48,684 nt of DNA. It comes from Spirochaetales bacterium (lineage in GTDB: Bacteria > Spirochaetota > Spirochaetia > SZUA-6 > JAFGRV01). The DNA lies in NCBI GenBank assembly GCA_016937215.1, contig JAFGWI010000004.1, positions 1-48,684 on the forward strand. The letters run 5' to 3'. Position numbers and translations under genes: made by a program. Below, in pieces: positions 9,004-16,641 of this stretch; within the stretch, counting starts at the first letter, position 1, and each line of letters opens with the position of its first letter. The notes beneath the pieces were generated by a model, which was not told the origin of the DNA, made no database searches, and saw nothing but the letters and a program-made list of their open reading frames with translations.

Positions 9004-9615
9004 TTATAAGGATATTGCGTCGATTTTGGCTTTAGGCCGTATTTTACGGATCTGTTCGACTTCTTCGGCGAATTTTTCTAAAATTACCGGAATTTTATTC
9101 ACCAGATCCGGGTGTTCCCTGTCTATGGCAATGAGCAGGGTATCGGTTTTTGCGAAAGCGTCTTTTTTGCGGACTCCATCACTAAAAGCAGCACGGCCAA
9201 AGACCTGACCAGGATGATATTCAACATGATCGATTTCCACAATGCCTTCTTTTATCCAAAAAAACTCTTCGCCCCTGTCACCCTTTTTTATGATTTGTTC
9301 TCCTGCCGCGTAAAAGAGCTCCTTGGTCAGGTCCCCCCGACCCTGAAAGCCGTATTTGATTTTATAATCAACCTTGATATTTTTAACAATAAGCATGCAG
9401 TCGTGACCGCGACGTTTTTGCTCAACCTTTTTCCGGATAGCACCCGAAGCATAACGTTGGGCTTCATCTACCGCGTCGCGCAGTGTCATACCTGGAAATT
9501 CTTCCTTGATTTTAACTTCAATGTCTTTGCTGGGTTCAATAATTTCCTCGCCTTTGGTATTTACGAAATAAACATCTCCTGTGGCGCTGACAACTGTAAT
9601 GATACCTCCTGGCAT
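9004..9615 (-). CDS. Cyclic-nucleotide-binding-domain protein without HTH
   Basis: A 203-aa soluble protein. Residues about 1-80 are an unassigned N-terminal region. Residues about 85-190 resemble the CRP/cNMP-binding beta-roll (AAGEQIIKKGDRGEEFFWIKEG, then GQVFGRAAF). The usual Arg in the phosphate-binding cassette (RxA) appears as FGRAAF. No helix-turn-helix follows, so it is not a CRP-type transcription factor; it may be a stand-alone sensor or scaffold. GGAGA precedes the ATG with good spacing. It is divergent from the DUF4015 gene. Confidence 0.7.
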   Translation of the reverse strand: MPGGIITVVSATGDVYFVNTKGEEIIEPSKDIEVKIKEEFPGMTLRDAVDEAQRYASGAIRKKVEQKRRGHDCMLIVKNIKVDYKIKYGFQGRGDLTKELFYAAGEQIIKKGDRGEEFFWIKEGIVEIDHVEYHPGQVFGRAAFSDGVRKKDAFAKTDTLLIAIDREHPDLVNKIPVILEKFAEEVEQIRKIRPKAKIDAISL

Positions 9616-9930
9616 AGTTTTTCTCCTTTTTCAAATTTTACTTTCTGCAATTTACTTTCTTAACAAGTATTTTCTATGCAGTTATGTAATATTTTACACC
9701 ACATTAATATCACAATCCGGAAAGAAAAAGAAAATCTGCCAAATGGTATAATCATGCTATGTTATGGTGATTTTTTTTGGAGCAAACTCTTAAGCTGATT
9801 GCATTTTTTTCTGAAAATGGAGTATGATGATTTCGCGTTTATGCGGATTTTTCAATAATACTGACAGAATCTATCATCAAACTTTATGTTGTGTTTTTAA
9901 GTTTTTCGAATCAGAAAGGACAACTTTGTT
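9616..9930. other. Divergent intergenic region, 315 bp
   Basis: It separates the leftward cNMP-domain gene from the rightward DUF4015 gene. The extended -10 element TGGTATAAT at 9744-9752 could drive the rightward gene, leaving a leader of about 170 nt; no good -35 accompanies it. Nothing else recognised. Confidence 0.35.
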
Positions 9931-11943
9931 GTGTTTAAAAAAATCTTAGGCTGCTTCTTTATATTTTGTATTTTGTTGTTAATGTCTGCTGTTGAACCAG
10001 GTGAAACAAAACTCTGGTCCCTTGAGGATTTTAATTTTTGGATCACCCATCACAGCGGTATTGTTTACGCTTATCATCATGTGGAAGGTCTTTATATTTC
10101 CAAGGATTACGGAAATACATGGGCTGATATCACTCAAGGTTTGCCACACAAGGTGGTTTATCCCTTTGATACAAATGAAATTCGGCGTCTAACCTGTTTG
10201 TATCTCGATCCCTTGAATCCCAGGCGCGTTCTTGTAAGTACTTCTTCGGAACTTTATTTATCTTGTAATTATGGAAAAAACTGGGAAAAAATTCCCCTGG
10301 ACCAGCCGGTTTCACGGGTTGTAACCATAAAAAGCTGTGCCCTGGCATCGGAGGATGCCGATAGAATAGCAATAGGCACGGGTTTTAATGGTCTTTACGA
10401 AACAAAGGATAGGGGTTTGACCTGGACCGATCATTCTAATAAATTAGGGCCTCTTAAGCAGGGATTGGGCTTTTACGAGGAAATTAGCTCCCTGGCCTAC
10501 GATCCTGAAAAAAATGACAGGATCTATTTTTCAGCCGGTTTTGGCAAGGGCGTTTATTTGCTCGACCTTACCGAGAATAAACTGGTGGATCTGGATTTTT
10601 CAGGTCGTTCGATGTCCATTCCCATCGTCGAGATGGCATTCAGGCCTCAACCTAAACCTATAGGTGAAGAATTGGCCAAAATCCGGGGGCTCTCCTCCGA
10701 TCCACCGGGTGAGACACCAGAAATTGTAAATGAACCGCCTGTATTTGAAGCCCTTCATCCGGAACCAGGATTTGGATGGATACTTCAGGCTTCATCCTAT
10801 TATAATGCCTATACCTATTCTCCAGAGCAACAAAACTGGCGTGTGGCTCCGCGAAATCCGGTAAGGAAAATGGGGCTGGAAATTTTAACTGAGGGAAAAA
10901 AGGCTCGTTTGGAAAAATCAGCTGAAAAATACGGAATTTATGTTTCAGCCTATCATGGGGGCGATAAGTCCCGACTCAAAAACCATCTGAAACTGGTGAA
11001 AGACAGGGGAATGAATTCCATTGTAGTTGATATGAAGGATGAATATGGTATCGTGTGCTATGATTCCAAAGTGGATAAGGCCCTTGAGATCGATTCCATT
11101 GATAAACGCCTTGATGTTAAAGAACTTTTAAAAACCTGCCATGATCAAGGAATTTATGTTATTGGCCGCATTGTTGTATTCAAGGACAAGTATCTTTACA
11201 ACTACATGGATAATAAATATGCTGCCTGGGATAAAACCACTGATAAAGCCTGGTTCAATGGTAAGGAATATTGGCTTGATCCTTTTTGTCAATGGATATG
11301 GGAGTATAATGCCTCTTTGGCTGTTGAACTGGAAGGATTGGGCATCGATGAAATTCAATTTGATTATATACGCTTTCCAACAGATGGCTATGTGCGGAAT
11401 ATTATCTATCGTTTTGAAAAACAAGGCCAGGCCCGCTCCGATGCCCTGGAATCTTTTTTAAGGGTGGTTCAGGAAAAAGTAAGCATTCCCATTGGCACTG
11501 ATGTTTATGGTTTTAATGGGTGGTTTCACATGGGTAACTGGATGGGCCAGGATATTCCCATGCTCAGCGAATATGTGGATGTGATCCAACCCATGAATTA
11601 TCCCAATCATTTTGCCCTTGATTTTTTGAAATGGATGACTTACACCGATCGTGCTAATTATATTCAAAAGGAAGGTACTCGCCGGACAGCTATGCTTGGC
11701 AATTACAATATTGTGGTTCGTCCCTATATGCAGGCGTTTTTAATGAATATTTATGGAGAGATGTCCATGACACCCCAGGAATATGAGTTCTTTTTGGATA
11801 CTCAGGCTAAAGGGGCTCTGGATGGTCATGCTTCAGGTTTCACCTTTTGGAATGCCTCGAATAATTATTATATGATAGCCAATGATCTGAGTCCTTATAT
11901 AAAGGAATATGAAGAAAATAAAGCAATGCGCATCCCCTTTTAA
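9931..11943 (+). CDS. Exported beta-propeller plus DUF4015 glycosidase-like protein
   Basis: A 670-aa protein with an N-terminal signal peptide (about 1-26). The first half is a BNR/VPS10-type beta-propeller with three Asp-box motifs: SKDYGNTWAD (57-66), SCNYGKNW (111-118) and TKDRGLTW (158-165). The second half (about 330-660) is a DUF4015 TIM-barrel-like putative glycoside hydrolase with its hallmark DEIQFDYIRFPTDG (from residue 473). The family is predicted to act on extracytoplasmic polysaccharide; its substrate is not established. GTG start, with AGAAAGGA 10 nt upstream. The propeller-DUF4015 fusion is unusual to me; DUF4015 proteins I know of are mostly stand-alone. Confidence 0.8.
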   Translation: MFKKILGCFFIFCILLLMSAVEPGETKLWSLEDFNFWITHHSGIVYAYHHVEGLYISKDYGNTWADITQGLPHKVVYPFDTNEIRRLTCLYLDPLNPRRVLVSTSSELYLSCNYGKNWEKIPLDQPVSRVVTIKSCALASEDADRIAIGTGFNGLYETKDRGLTWTDHSNKLGPLKQGLGFYEEISSLAYDPEKNDRIYFSAGFGKGVYLLDLTENKLVDLDFSGRSMSIPIVEMAFRPQPKPIGEELAKIRGLSSDPPGETPEIVNEPPVFEALHPEPGFGWILQASSYYNAYTYSPEQQNWRVAPRNPVRKMGLEILTEGKKARLEKSAEKYGIYVSAYHGGDKSRLKNHLKLVKDRGMNSIVVDMKDEYGIVCYDSKVDKALEIDSIDKRLDVKELLKTCHDQGIYVIGRIVVFKDKYLYNYMDNKYAAWDKTTDKAWFNGKEYWLDPFCQWIWEYNASLAVELEGLGIDEIQFDYIRFPTDGYVRNIIYRFEKQGQARSDALESFLRVVQEKVSIPIGTDVYGFNGWFHMGNWMGQDIPMLSEYVDVIQPMNYPNHFALDFLKWMTYTDRANYIQKEGTRRTAMLGNYNIVVRPYMQAFLMNIYGEMSMTPQEYEFFLDTQAKGALDGHASGFTFWNASNNYYMIANDLSPYIKEYEENKAMRIPF

Positions 11944-12046
11944 AATAACGGCCAAATCGATTTTCATCGAATAATGGCTTGTAATTGTTTGTGGCTAAAA
12001 AAGATAGTTTTTCTTGTCAGTTGTTTTTAATGCATTTGGATTTTTC

Positions 12047-12075
12047 TTGACTTTCCCAAGGACTATAAGTACTTT
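12047..12075 (+). promoter_or_regulatory. Sigma-70-like promoter for the candidate small RNA
   Basis: TTGACT (12047-12052), a 17-bp spacer, then TACTTT (12070-12075). The predicted start (about 12081) coincides with the left edge of the first hairpin of the RNA that follows. Confidence 0.5.
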
Positions 12076-12081
12076 ATTAAT

Positions 12082-12184
12082 ATCCGGAAGGAAGTTCCGG
12101 ATCAGATGGGATCTGAGTTAGAGAAACTGAACTGTCTCTTCTGTCAGATTGCTCTAAGCCGGCCAATTGACCGGCTTTTTTTTT
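12082..12184 (+). ncRNA. Candidate structured small RNA, about 103 nt
   Basis: Between a promoter-like site and an intrinsic terminator lie back-to-back hairpins: ATCCGGAA/TTCCGGAT (8 bp, loop GGAAG; 12082-12102), CAGAT/ATCTG (12103-12115), a weaker middle region, then the terminator stem (12156-12177). There is no ORF with a ribosome site. It could be a stand-alone sRNA or a premature-termination leader for the lipoprotein gene, but that gene appears to have its own promoter downstream. No known RNA family recognised. Confidence 0.5.
12156..12184 (+). terminator. Rho-independent terminator of the small RNA
   Basis: AAGCCGG (12156-12162) pairs with CCGGCTT (12171-12177) across an 8-nt loop, followed by nine T residues. 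Confidence 0.85.
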
Positions 12185-12250
12185 AGTGCGCCCCAAAAAA
12201 GTACACCCCGCATTCTTCTTTAAGTGATTCGAGAAGAGAGAAAATCGATA

Positions 12251-12279
12251 TTGCCAATCCTGCCACAATAGAGTACTAT
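12251..12279 (+). promoter_or_regulatory. Promoter-like site for the lipoprotein gene
   Basis: TTGCCA (12251-12256), 17-bp spacer, TACTAT (12274-12279); 5/6 and 4/6 matches to the sigma-70 consensus. The predicted leader is about 75 nt. Confidence 0.4.
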
Positions 12280-12360
12280 GAAGCCTATATCCGGTCAGTG
12301 AATGTTTTTTAAAGCAGGTTTCTTTTTCAGCCTGCCGATGACCAAAAATAAGGATCATCC

Positions 12361-13578
12361 ATGAAAAAAGCTCGTTGTGTCATTATTTGCTTTATTGCTA
12401 TTTTTCTGCTTTTATCCTGTGAACCTGCGGATTATGAAAATCTGCCTCAGGAGGAATTGTATCACCTCGCCCTTGGTCGAATGGAAAATCAGATTGATCT
12501 GTTTCAGTTTGATAAAACCTCTGCTTATTTGAAAACATCCTATTATTTTAAAAACGGAATGTATTTTATTTCCAATGGGCCGGCTTTAAAGGTTATGCAG
12601 TTTAATTCCTATGGCGATTTAATGTTTCTTTTATATAACCCTGATGTAAACCCTCTTCCAACATCGCCTTCAGCTGAAAACCTGGAAGGTCAAATCGCTG
12701 ACCAAAAATCACGCTCTTATTTTTTTAAGGGAAATGGTAAAATTGTTGTTGCAAGCGATAATTCGCTGTTTATTGAAGATCAAATCCCTAAAGAACAAAT
12801 CAAAATGGATGAGAAGCTTAATGTGAAGCTGATTTCCCGTGTCCTGCGATTTGACCGAAGCGGAATTCTTAAGGATTATATAGGCCAGGAAGGAATCGGC
12901 GGGTCTCCATTTCCTTATATCAGCGATTTGTTCATCAATCATCAGGACAATCTGGTAGTTACATCCATGGTACCTGGAAAGAAAATACTTTACTGGTATA
13001 AAAATGATGGAAACCTCCTGTATAATCTGAGTTTTGATAATTCTGATTTGCCAAAAGAGGGTGATTTGATCCCATCTCTTGAAAAAATTCTTGTTTCCTA
13101 TCATGAAGACATTCTGTATTTACATATTATTTTTTATGAAGAAGTGATGAACCTTCAGACTCAAACACGAGACACCTTTGATGTCAGTACTTCGCGTCTT
13201 TATAAATTCAACGTCAGAGAAAATCGCTTTGTGTCCTTCATTGAACTGCCGAAATCGGATAAATTGAAAATACAGAATAATAATAAAACCAACCTTATTC
13301 CTGGTCCCCTTTATACTGTATTAGGCATAACCGAGGATGATTATGTTTTTTTATTGCGCCCTGAATTGGATGAGCAGAATCTATTGACTATATTATCTCC
13401 GCGAGGAAGTGTTTTGGGGCATCGCCGTATAACCATAGAGGATTCCCAATTGTTTTATCGGGAACTTCATCTGGAAGCACAGGGCCTCATTACCGGTTTG
13501 CTGGGTTTTGATAATTACATCAAGGTCGTAAACTGGCGTGGCGATAAATTGCTGAGGGAATTGATAGATGAGCAATGA
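12361..13578 (+). CDS. Predicted lipoprotein of unknown function, beta-propeller-like
   Basis: A 405-aa protein with a lipoprotein signal: basic start, hydrophobic run, then LLLSC with Cys20 as the likely lipidation site. The mature part is rich in short beta-strand-like segments with repeats of the type 'RFDRSGILKDYIG' and 'KNDGNLLYNL', suggesting a six-bladed propeller (NHL/6-bladed class) as in other envelope lipoproteins; this is inference. It overlaps the next gene by 11 nt, so the pair is translationally coupled and probably works together. AAGGAT lies before the ATG. I do not recognise a specific family. Confidence 0.7.
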   Translation: MKKARCVIICFIAIFLLLSCEPADYENLPQEELYHLALGRMENQIDLFQFDKTSAYLKTSYYFKNGMYFISNGPALKVMQFNSYGDLMFLLYNPDVNPLPTSPSAENLEGQIADQKSRSYFFKGNGKIVVASDNSLFIEDQIPKEQIKMDEKLNVKLISRVLRFDRSGILKDYIGQEGIGGSPFPYISDLFINHQDNLVVTSMVPGKKILYWYKNDGNLLYNLSFDNSDLPKEGDLIPSLEKILVSYHEDILYLHIIFYEEVMNLQTQTRDTFDVSTSRLYKFNVRENRFVSFIELPKSDKLKIQNNNKTNLIPGPLYTVLGITEDDYVFLLRPELDEQNLLTILSPRGSVLGHRRITIEDSQLFYRELHLEAQGLITGLLGFDNYIKVVNWRGDKLLRELIDEQ

Positions 13579-14101
13579 TGAAGACAACCGCCTGGTCATT
13601 CCCAAAAATGCCAAACAGGAACTTGTTTTTCATTATGATCGAAAAGAGCGCCTTTCCATGCAGGGAGCCCCGTCTCAAAAAAAAACCGAGGGTTTTATAA
13701 AAAAATATCGTGGCCTTTTGATTATCCTGGCAGATATTGTCATCATTGGGCTAATCTTCTTAGGTACGCAAATCATGTTTTCTTACAATGGCCGCCCGAT
13801 TAATCAGTATAGCTTTGAATTATCGGGGTACCGTATCAGCGACAAGGTTTTTGCCTCTCTACGGATTATTTCATCAGAACAGGCTGCCATCCAGAATAGG
13901 GCAAAGCGGGTGAGTATTGATTTTTTTCTGGAAGGCTATGGTCGTAAATATACCCTTGAAAATGAACTTCCCCAGGATGCCGGGCAGCACACAGAGATAC
14001 GTGGAACTCTGGTTTCACCCTTAAAGGATCTTGTTCTGACAGCCCATATTTTTATTGGCAATGAGCGAAGGGAATTATCAGTGAAGGTAAGGGAGCGCTA
14101 A
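13568..14101 (+). CDS. Single-pass membrane protein, unknown function
   Basis: A 177-aa protein with a charged cytoplasmic N-terminus (1-50), one transmembrane helix (about 53-74) and an extracytoplasmic C-terminal domain of about 100 aa that looks all-beta. The start overlaps the end of the upstream lipoprotein gene by 11 nt, in a different frame. Partner or anchor of that lipoprotein is the best guess. No family recognised. Confidence 0.7.
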   Translation: MSNDEDNRLVIPKNAKQELVFHYDRKERLSMQGAPSQKKTEGFIKKYRGLLIILADIVIIGLIFLGTQIMFSYNGRPINQYSFELSGYRISDKVFASLRIISSEQAAIQNRAKRVSIDFFLEGYGRKYTLENELPQDAGQHTEIRGTLVSPLKDLVLTAHIFIGNERRELSVKVRER

Positions 14102-14253
14102 AGCTTTCGAAGCCTTGTTTTAATCAGCTTATTAATATCATTTGTTTTGGTTCCAAGGTTCGTGGAAAAAATCAGAAATGCTGATATTGACGTGTCTTAT
14201 GAAATTATACTATTCTTGTAATGTCGAACCTAAATTTTAGAAGGATGGAAAAT

Positions 14254-14661
14254 ATGTATCAATTTTATTTCCTGGCAGTCCTTTTTCTAGTGCTCAATGG
14301 TTTTGTTCTTACTCTGGAACAATTATCCCAGAAATTTGAAAATCTGCTAAAAATTAAAGAGATTTTTTACTCAAGAATGTCTCTTCTGGTGCTTGGAGGA
14401 GCTGGTGTTATTACCGGTTTTTTTAAATTGTTCGCGACTTTTGGCGGAATAATAATTATCAGTGATTTTTTTCCGGCTATTGCCTCTCTGGCTGTGGGGC
14501 TTATACTTTTCTTGGATTTTTACAAAGAAAGTTCCGGTAATAAATCGCAATCCCTTGAAAATGTGGATGTTCTCATCACTCAATACCGCACTCTTATTGG
14601 CGTGGTATCCATGGTTCTGGGTTTTCTGCATTTTATTGTTCCCGGAGCTTTGTTGCTTTAA
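14254..14661 (+). CDS. Small four-helix membrane protein
   Basis: A 135-aa hydrophobic protein (MYQFYFLAV...) with about four membrane helices. In-frame ATGs also exist at 14221 and 14245. I chose 14254 because AGAAGGATGG sits 5 nt upstream, and the 14221 start would put that ribosome site inside the gene. No motifs; function unknown. Confidence 0.6.
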   Translation: MYQFYFLAVLFLVLNGFVLTLEQLSQKFENLLKIKEIFYSRMSLLVLGGAGVITGFFKLFATFGGIIIISDFFPAIASLAVGLILFLDFYKESSGNKSQSLENVDVLITQYRTLIGVVSMVLGFLHFIVPGALLL

Positions 14662-15252
14662 TTTTTTTGGCTTGGCCTGGCCTAATGGTTTAGCTTTTTA
14701 GAATTAAATATAAACGACCTTTGTTTAATTTTCTTTCTCATTCTTTGATCACTTCTTAATGAATGGCAAGGGTGATCGGAATAAGCATTTCTAAACTAGA
14801 AATAATATATGAAAATCTTGAACGCGGGGGCAGCGGAACGCGGGAAATACAAAAATTAAGCAATAATTCATGGCTAAGAAAATAAGCAAAAAATGAAAGT
14901 TTATAGAGAAGGCCTTATATAGAGAGCGGAATTTCATCTCAAAATTTGTAAATATCACTTCTGGAAATTCTCTTTTAGTGTTATGCCTAAAATACCCGGC
15001 TTCCTGATCCCATGATATGCTGAAAAAAATAGTTTTCACAGGAATTGTTTATCGAAAGAAAAGCCATTGTTTTTTTAGTGTGATAATCTGGGACAAACAA
15101 AACTAGTGATAACCACAATATACCTACATAAAAAATGTAGTGCTGCCTTGAAATTTTTCTCTTCTTATCATACAATTGTAACTTAAAAAGAAAAGCGAAT
15201 TGTAACAAATGGGCTTGATTTTAAGAAGTTAAACAAAAAAGGCGGTATTATT
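14662..15252. other. 591-bp AT-rich gap
   Basis: No supported gene, RNA or repeat. AATTGTAAC occurs twice near 15172 and 15199 shortly before the dockerin gene; significance unknown. Confidence 0.35.
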
Positions 15253-16500
15253 ATGAAAATAGGAATTGTAATTTGTTTGGTCTTGCTGGTTGGAAATGGG
15301 GCTCTTTTTGCAGCCTCAGGTGATGTTAACCTTGATGGGGCCCTTAATATTGTCGATGCTTTATTGATCGCTCAATATTATGTGAATCTTGATCCTCAGA
15401 ATTTTCATTTGAGCGAGGCAGATTATAATGATGATGAAGTTGTCAATATTGTTGACGCTTTATTGATTGCCCAGTATTATGTAGATCCGGATAAACCAAC
15501 CCCAACACCCCTAGAAACCGCAACACCAGTGGTTACTCCGACACCCGATCAGGAGGTCTTGATGATTGTACCCCATAGTTCATGGAATTGCGGTATGTCC
15601 GCCGGTATCCCCAAACCCGAAGATGGCCAATTGGTTATGGAACTTGAAATTGGGCTAAGGGAAGTGTTTGATCTTGGCATGACTCAGTATGGTCTCAGAA
15701 AAGCCTTTGTCGGGAAAAGCGGTACTTTTACAGGTTCGAGAATAAATGGTACGGTTTCCGATGGTGGTCTCGATTTTCAGCTTGAACTATCCAATGGCGT
15801 TTTAGAAATTGAACAGCTTTTTGTTTTACGAGCCAGTAATGGTCATATTATTTTCATGAGAAATGCCGGAGTCGGCCCTGGTTTCGATGACCTTCGAATG
15901 GTTTTTGATATTGAGGCACCCTCAAACAGCACTTATAACTGGCTCAATTCCGGAAAGTATGTTGGCCGCCGTGTTTTGAATGAATCAGGCCGCAGCCTGA
16001 AAATATCAATATATGATGTCACCAATATCACTCATCCCGGTGGTAATGTGTTAACCATCACCAAGCCTCAGGACAAACCTGCCCAGCCTTGGGATTATCG
16101 AATGGCCAATGGTGAATCGCGGGGAAACCAGTTTATCATCGAAGATGTCGCCCTTGGCGGAAGCCAGTCAGTGGGTTCGACCAAAAATGGCCGGAATCGT
16201 AACATCATACCCATAACCGGCGGTGCAGTTTCAGGGAATCTTTCAGCCACCATTGTTTCCGCGGGTGCTGATTATCAAAATCTGGGGAATCCAATGACCA
16301 TCGATGCCAGGTATTTATGGAAAACCAATGATGGTGTGGTTATCATTGTGCGAAATGGCGGGAGCTTCGGCTCGCTGGTTCCGACCTTTGAGGTTAAAGC
16401 AAGCAGTTCCTACAGCTATTTGAATAGCCGCAAATACCTGAGTTCTGATCCGGGAATGAGCGGAAACGGCGTAAGCATTACTTTTTACGAAAGCCGATAG
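15253..16500 (+). CDS. Secreted dockerin protein with two DUF3237-like domains
   Basis: A 415-aa exported protein. A signal peptide (1-21) is followed by a complete type I dockerin with two duplicated segments: DVNLDGALNIVDALL (24-38) and a matching second half (about 57-71), each with the Ca-binding Asp/Asn loop and VDALLIAQYYV helix. A Thr-Pro linker (about 79-99) follows. Then come two tandem DUF3237-like domains, ending in the matching motifs YNWLNSGKYVGR and YSYLNSRKYLSS. Dockerins bind cohesins to build surface complexes or link proteins; no cohesin is in the window. DUF3237 function is unknown. A terminator follows. Confidence 0.85.
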   Translation: MKIGIVICLVLLVGNGALFAASGDVNLDGALNIVDALLIAQYYVNLDPQNFHLSEADYNDDEVVNIVDALLIAQYYVDPDKPTPTPLETATPVVTPTPDQEVLMIVPHSSWNCGMSAGIPKPEDGQLVMELEIGLREVFDLGMTQYGLRKAFVGKSGTFTGSRINGTVSDGGLDFQLELSNGVLEIEQLFVLRASNGHIIFMRNAGVGPGFDDLRMVFDIEAPSNSTYNWLNSGKYVGRRVLNESGRSLKISIYDVTNITHPGGNVLTITKPQDKPAQPWDYRMANGESRGNQFIIEDVALGGSQSVGSTKNGRNRNIIPITGGAVSGNLSATIVSAGADYQNLGNPMTIDARYLWKTNDGVVIIVRNGGSFGSLVPTFEVKASSSYSYLNSRKYLSSDPGMSGNGVSITFYESR

Positions 16501-16514
16501 ACTTGTAAACCTTC

Positions 16515-16548
16515 ATCCCGGGGTTATCAGCTACCCCGGGATTATTTT
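16515..16548 (+). terminator. Intrinsic-type terminator after the dockerin gene
   Basis: ATCCCGGGGT (16515-16524) and ACCCCGGGAT (16533-16542) form a 10-bp GC-rich stem with an 8-nt loop, then TATTTT. Confidence 0.75.
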
Positions 16549-16641
16549 AAAATCAGCACCATACTAATCCTTATTTTCAACCTGCCGAATCTTTCCTGGT
16601 ATTGGTTGACAAAATAGAGGGCTGTTCATAAGATAGGCCTC

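Noticed and set aside
12082..12115. Bacterial SRP (4.5S) RNA
   Set aside because: CCGGAAGGAAG is shared with the SRP apical loop, but the conserved AGCAG symmetric loop is absent and this segment pairs into a different hairpin (ATCCGGAA/TTCCGGAT).
14116..14220. Promoter with TTGACG near 14188
   Set aside because: Spacing to any TATA-like hexamer is wrong (13-14 bp).
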